From: Halomonas sp. HL-48
Lineage (GTDB): Bacteria > Pseudomonadota > Gammaproteobacteria > Pseudomonadales > Halomonadaceae
Length of the DNA stretch: 64,000 nucleotides
Assembly (NCBI RefSeq): GCF_001314875.1
Contig: NZ_LJZS01000001.1
Location: 124,001-188,000 of the forward strand
Direction: 5' to 3'
Notes under the pieces: generated by a model
The model's input: the letters and a program-made list of their open reading frames with translations, nothing else
What the model was told of the DNA's origin: nothing
The model's database searches: none
In this document: piece after piece, positions 62,528 to 64,000 of the stretch
Numbering within the stretch: the stretch's first letter is position 1
How the letters are laid out: the number at the start of each line of letters is the position of its first letter
Program-made: the position numbers and the translations under genes

Positions 62528-63403
62528 CTACTGAGTATTCCAATCCACACTCATGATGGACGATTCCAGCTCGCTGAGGTCGGCGTAAATATCGCTGATC
62601 GCACTGATGCGCTCTCGCCCGTCCGCCAAGCGTCGATGCAGTACGCCGTTGGCGAGCAGGCAAATCAGGCTATTGGCCGTTGCGTAGCTATCAAATGCCG
62701 AAAGACTTTCCAGCGGGGTTTCAAAAAACCACGCCACCTGGGAAGCAAAATTTACCGCGGTGGGGTCAGCAATCAGCGCCACCTTGGCAGGCGAGCGCCC
62801 AAGCGCATTCACCAGTTCGGCAAACGCCGACGGGCGGCGTCGGAAACCAAACAACACCACCACGTCTTGCTCGCTGAGATCAACAATCTCTTCGGCTAAC
62901 GACTGGTTGGGCTGCGGCACCACGCTTACCTGGCAACGCGCCTGAATCAGTTGCTGGCGGAAATGCAACGCCAAGGGGTAGCTGTTACGAAACCCGATAA
63001 CGACCAAATGACGCGCCTTATCCAAACTCTCCACCAAGGCTGAAAAGTCCTGGTGTGAAATACTATTCAGACAGCGCTGCAGGTTATCCTGCTCGCGCTG
63101 CAGGTGACGCTGAAATGGTACCCCAGCCTCGTCCTGCATGGCGTTTGCATCGATCACGAGCGGCACGCCCAGATTGCGCAGTTGGCGGGCGTGGTCTTTA
63201 ACGCTGCGGTAGCTCTCAAACCCAAGCCGCTTGAACAGCCTGCTGACTGTCGATTTAGAGACCCCGGTCAAGCGCGCCAAGTCGGCGGCGCTGTATACCG
63301 CCAGATCGTCGAAGTGGTCGAGGATAAAGCTCGCCACCCGCTGCTCCTGGGCACTGAGTGCATCAAACTGGCGGGTAATACGCTGTCCGATATGCGGCGT
63401 CAT
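62528..63403 (-). CDS. MurR/RpiR-family transcriptional regulator
   Basis: A 291-residue regulator. The N-terminal HTH_6 domain has LSAQEQRVASFILDHFDDLAV and AADLARLTGVSKSTVSRLFKRLGF. The SIS domain (about residues 130-270) contains ARHLVVIGFRNSYPLALHFRQQL and VVLFGFRRRPSAFAELVNAL. It lies 22 bases after puuE on the same strand and faces the ABC operon promoter. It probably responds to a purine-degradation intermediate and controls uptake and catabolism. Confidence 0.93.
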   Translation of the reverse strand: MTPHIGQRITRQFDALSAQEQRVASFILDHFDDLAVYSAADLARLTGVSKSTVSRLFKRLGFESYRSVKDHARQLRNLGVPLVIDANAMQDEAGVPFQRHLQREQDNLQRCLNSISHQDFSALVESLDKARHLVVIGFRNSYPLALHFRQQLIQARCQVSVVPQPNQSLAEEIVDLSEQDVVVLFGFRRRPSAFAELVNALGRSPAKVALIADPTAVNFASQVAWFFETPLESLSAFDSYATANSLICLLANGVLHRRLADGRERISAISDIYADLSELESSIMSVDWNTQ

Positions 63404-63425
63404 AGCATCCTATTCAGCTGTTGGA

Positions 63426-64000
63426 TTAGGCCGGATGATACTCGGCCCAATGGCGGGCGATGTCCACCCTGCGAGCCACCCATACGCGGTCATGGGATTC
63501 GATATGGTCGAGAAAGCGCTGCAGCGCGCGAAAACGTCCGGGACGCCCCAGCAGGCGGCAATGCATGCCCACCGAGAGCATTTTGGGGGCCTCTTCCCCT
63601 TCTGCGTAGAGGACATCAAAGGCATCCCGCAGGTAGGTAAAGAAGTGCTCCGCGGTATTAAACCCCTGGGGCGCGGCGAAGCGCATGTCGTTGCTGTCCA
63701 GCGTGTAGGGCACGATCAGGTGTTGGTGGTCGTGGCCCTGGCTATCGGTTACCTGGGCCCAGAACGGCAAGTCGTCGCCGTAATAGTCGCTATCGTAAAG
63801 GAAACCGCCCTCATCCAACACCAGCCGACGGGTATTGGGGCTGTCGCGGCCGGTGTACCAGCCCAGCGGTTTCTCGCCGTACAGCCGCTGAAAAATCTCC
63901 ATGGCTTTGTGCAGATGCTCACGCTCAACGTGCTCGGGTACTTCCTGGTAGTGAATCCAGCGATAGCCGTGGCAGGCAATTTCATGGCCCAGTTCCTTGA
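63426..64000 (-). CDS. puuE: Allantoinase PuuE (polysaccharide deacetylase-like), 5' end outside the window
   Basis: C-terminal part (about 190 residues) of a polysaccharide deacetylase-fold allantoinase, which opens the allantoin ring. Visible motifs are ELGHEIACHGYRWIHYQ, EIFQRLYGEKPLGWYTGRDSPN, GFLYDSDYYGDDLPFW, FAAPQGFNTAEHFFTYL and MLSVGMHCRLLGRPGRF. These match PuuE rather than metal-dependent allantoinase AllB. The frame stays open to base 64000, so the start lies to the right. It is cotranscribed with the RpiR gene. Confidence 0.92.
   Translation of the reverse strand, partial: KELGHEIACHGYRWIHYQEVPEHVEREHLHKAMEIFQRLYGEKPLGWYTGRDSPNTRRLVLDEGGFLYDSDYYGDDLPFWAQVTDSQGHDHQHLIVPYTLDSNDMRFAAPQGFNTAEHFFTYLRDAFDVLYAEGEEAPKMLSVGMHCRLLGRPGRFRALQRFLDHIESHDRVWVARRVDIARHWAEYHPA

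Noticed and set aside
1-64000. Mobile elements, CRISPR arrays, prophage or tRNA-linked integration sites
   Set aside because: No transposase, integrase, regular direct-repeat array or tRNA gene was recognised on either strand.

Overview
The window looks like a chromosomal stretch of a moderately halophilic gammaproteobacterium of the Halomonas/Vreelandella type (inferred). Evidence: GC-rich coding DNA, an ectoine degradation operon (doeA-doeB-doeX), a long BetT-type BCCT transporter, two different TRAP transporters, and the general mix of gene families. I see no rRNA, tRNA, CRISPR array, insertion sequence or phage gene. Genes are tightly packed, with many 1-20 base overlaps. The window opens inside one gene (a PLP decarboxylase) and closes inside another (a PuuE-type allantoinase).

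Layout. 1-5.9 kb (minus): a four-gene operon of nitrilase, ATP-grasp ligase, C45 Ntn acyltransferase/amidase and Orn/Lys/Arg decarboxylase. It looks like an uncharacterised amine or amide pathway. 6.1-8.8 kb (minus): ectoine catabolism. 9.1-13.7 kb (plus): glyoxylate/hydroxypyruvate reductase, NAD salvage (pncA-pncB), a DUF3108 protein and a LysO-type exporter. 13.7-16.3 kb (minus): Na+/alanine symporter and L-asparaginase. 16.5-18.7 kb (minus): an OsmC-YcaO fusion. 18.9-23.5 kb: two TetR regulators with palindromic operators, a stand-alone beta-ketoacyl synthase, an alcohol dehydrogenase-like oxidoreductase and an HTH regulator. 23.7-31.7 kb: an RND pump with a BaeSR-like two-component system, followed by an esterase lipoprotein and a Spy-like periplasmic protein.

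31.9-35.9 kb (plus): BetT-type choline transporter, then a SulP anion transporter. 35.9-38.6 kb (minus): AdhP-type alcohol dehydrogenase and ExaC-type aldehyde dehydrogenase. 38.7-44.6 kb: a signalling island with a LuxR-type response regulator, a NahK-like hybrid kinase, a NosP-like FIST protein, a second hybrid kinase with an HPt domain, and a periplasmic molybdopterin-fold protein that has no cysteine. 44.8-49.0 kb (minus): TAXI-type TRAP transporter plus universal stress protein. 49.3-52.1 kb (minus): DctPQM TRAP transporter.

52.4-57.8 kb: DMT exporter, then DUF192, modCBA and pyruvate kinase, the last five as one contiguous minus-strand unit. 57.9-64.0 kb (minus): a purine/ureide catabolism cluster of allA, allE, a polar-amino-acid-type ABC transporter, an RpiR regulator and puuE. 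Two matched GAAA-N6-TTTC sites stand upstream of the ABC operon.

Taken together the region handles compatible solutes (ectoine, choline), nitrogen-rich substrates (ureides, asparagine, amines) and envelope or NO-type signalling. The best candidates for new biology are the four-gene nitrilase/ATP-grasp/C45/decarboxylase operon, and the NosP-NahK island with its cysteine-free molybdopterin-fold partner.
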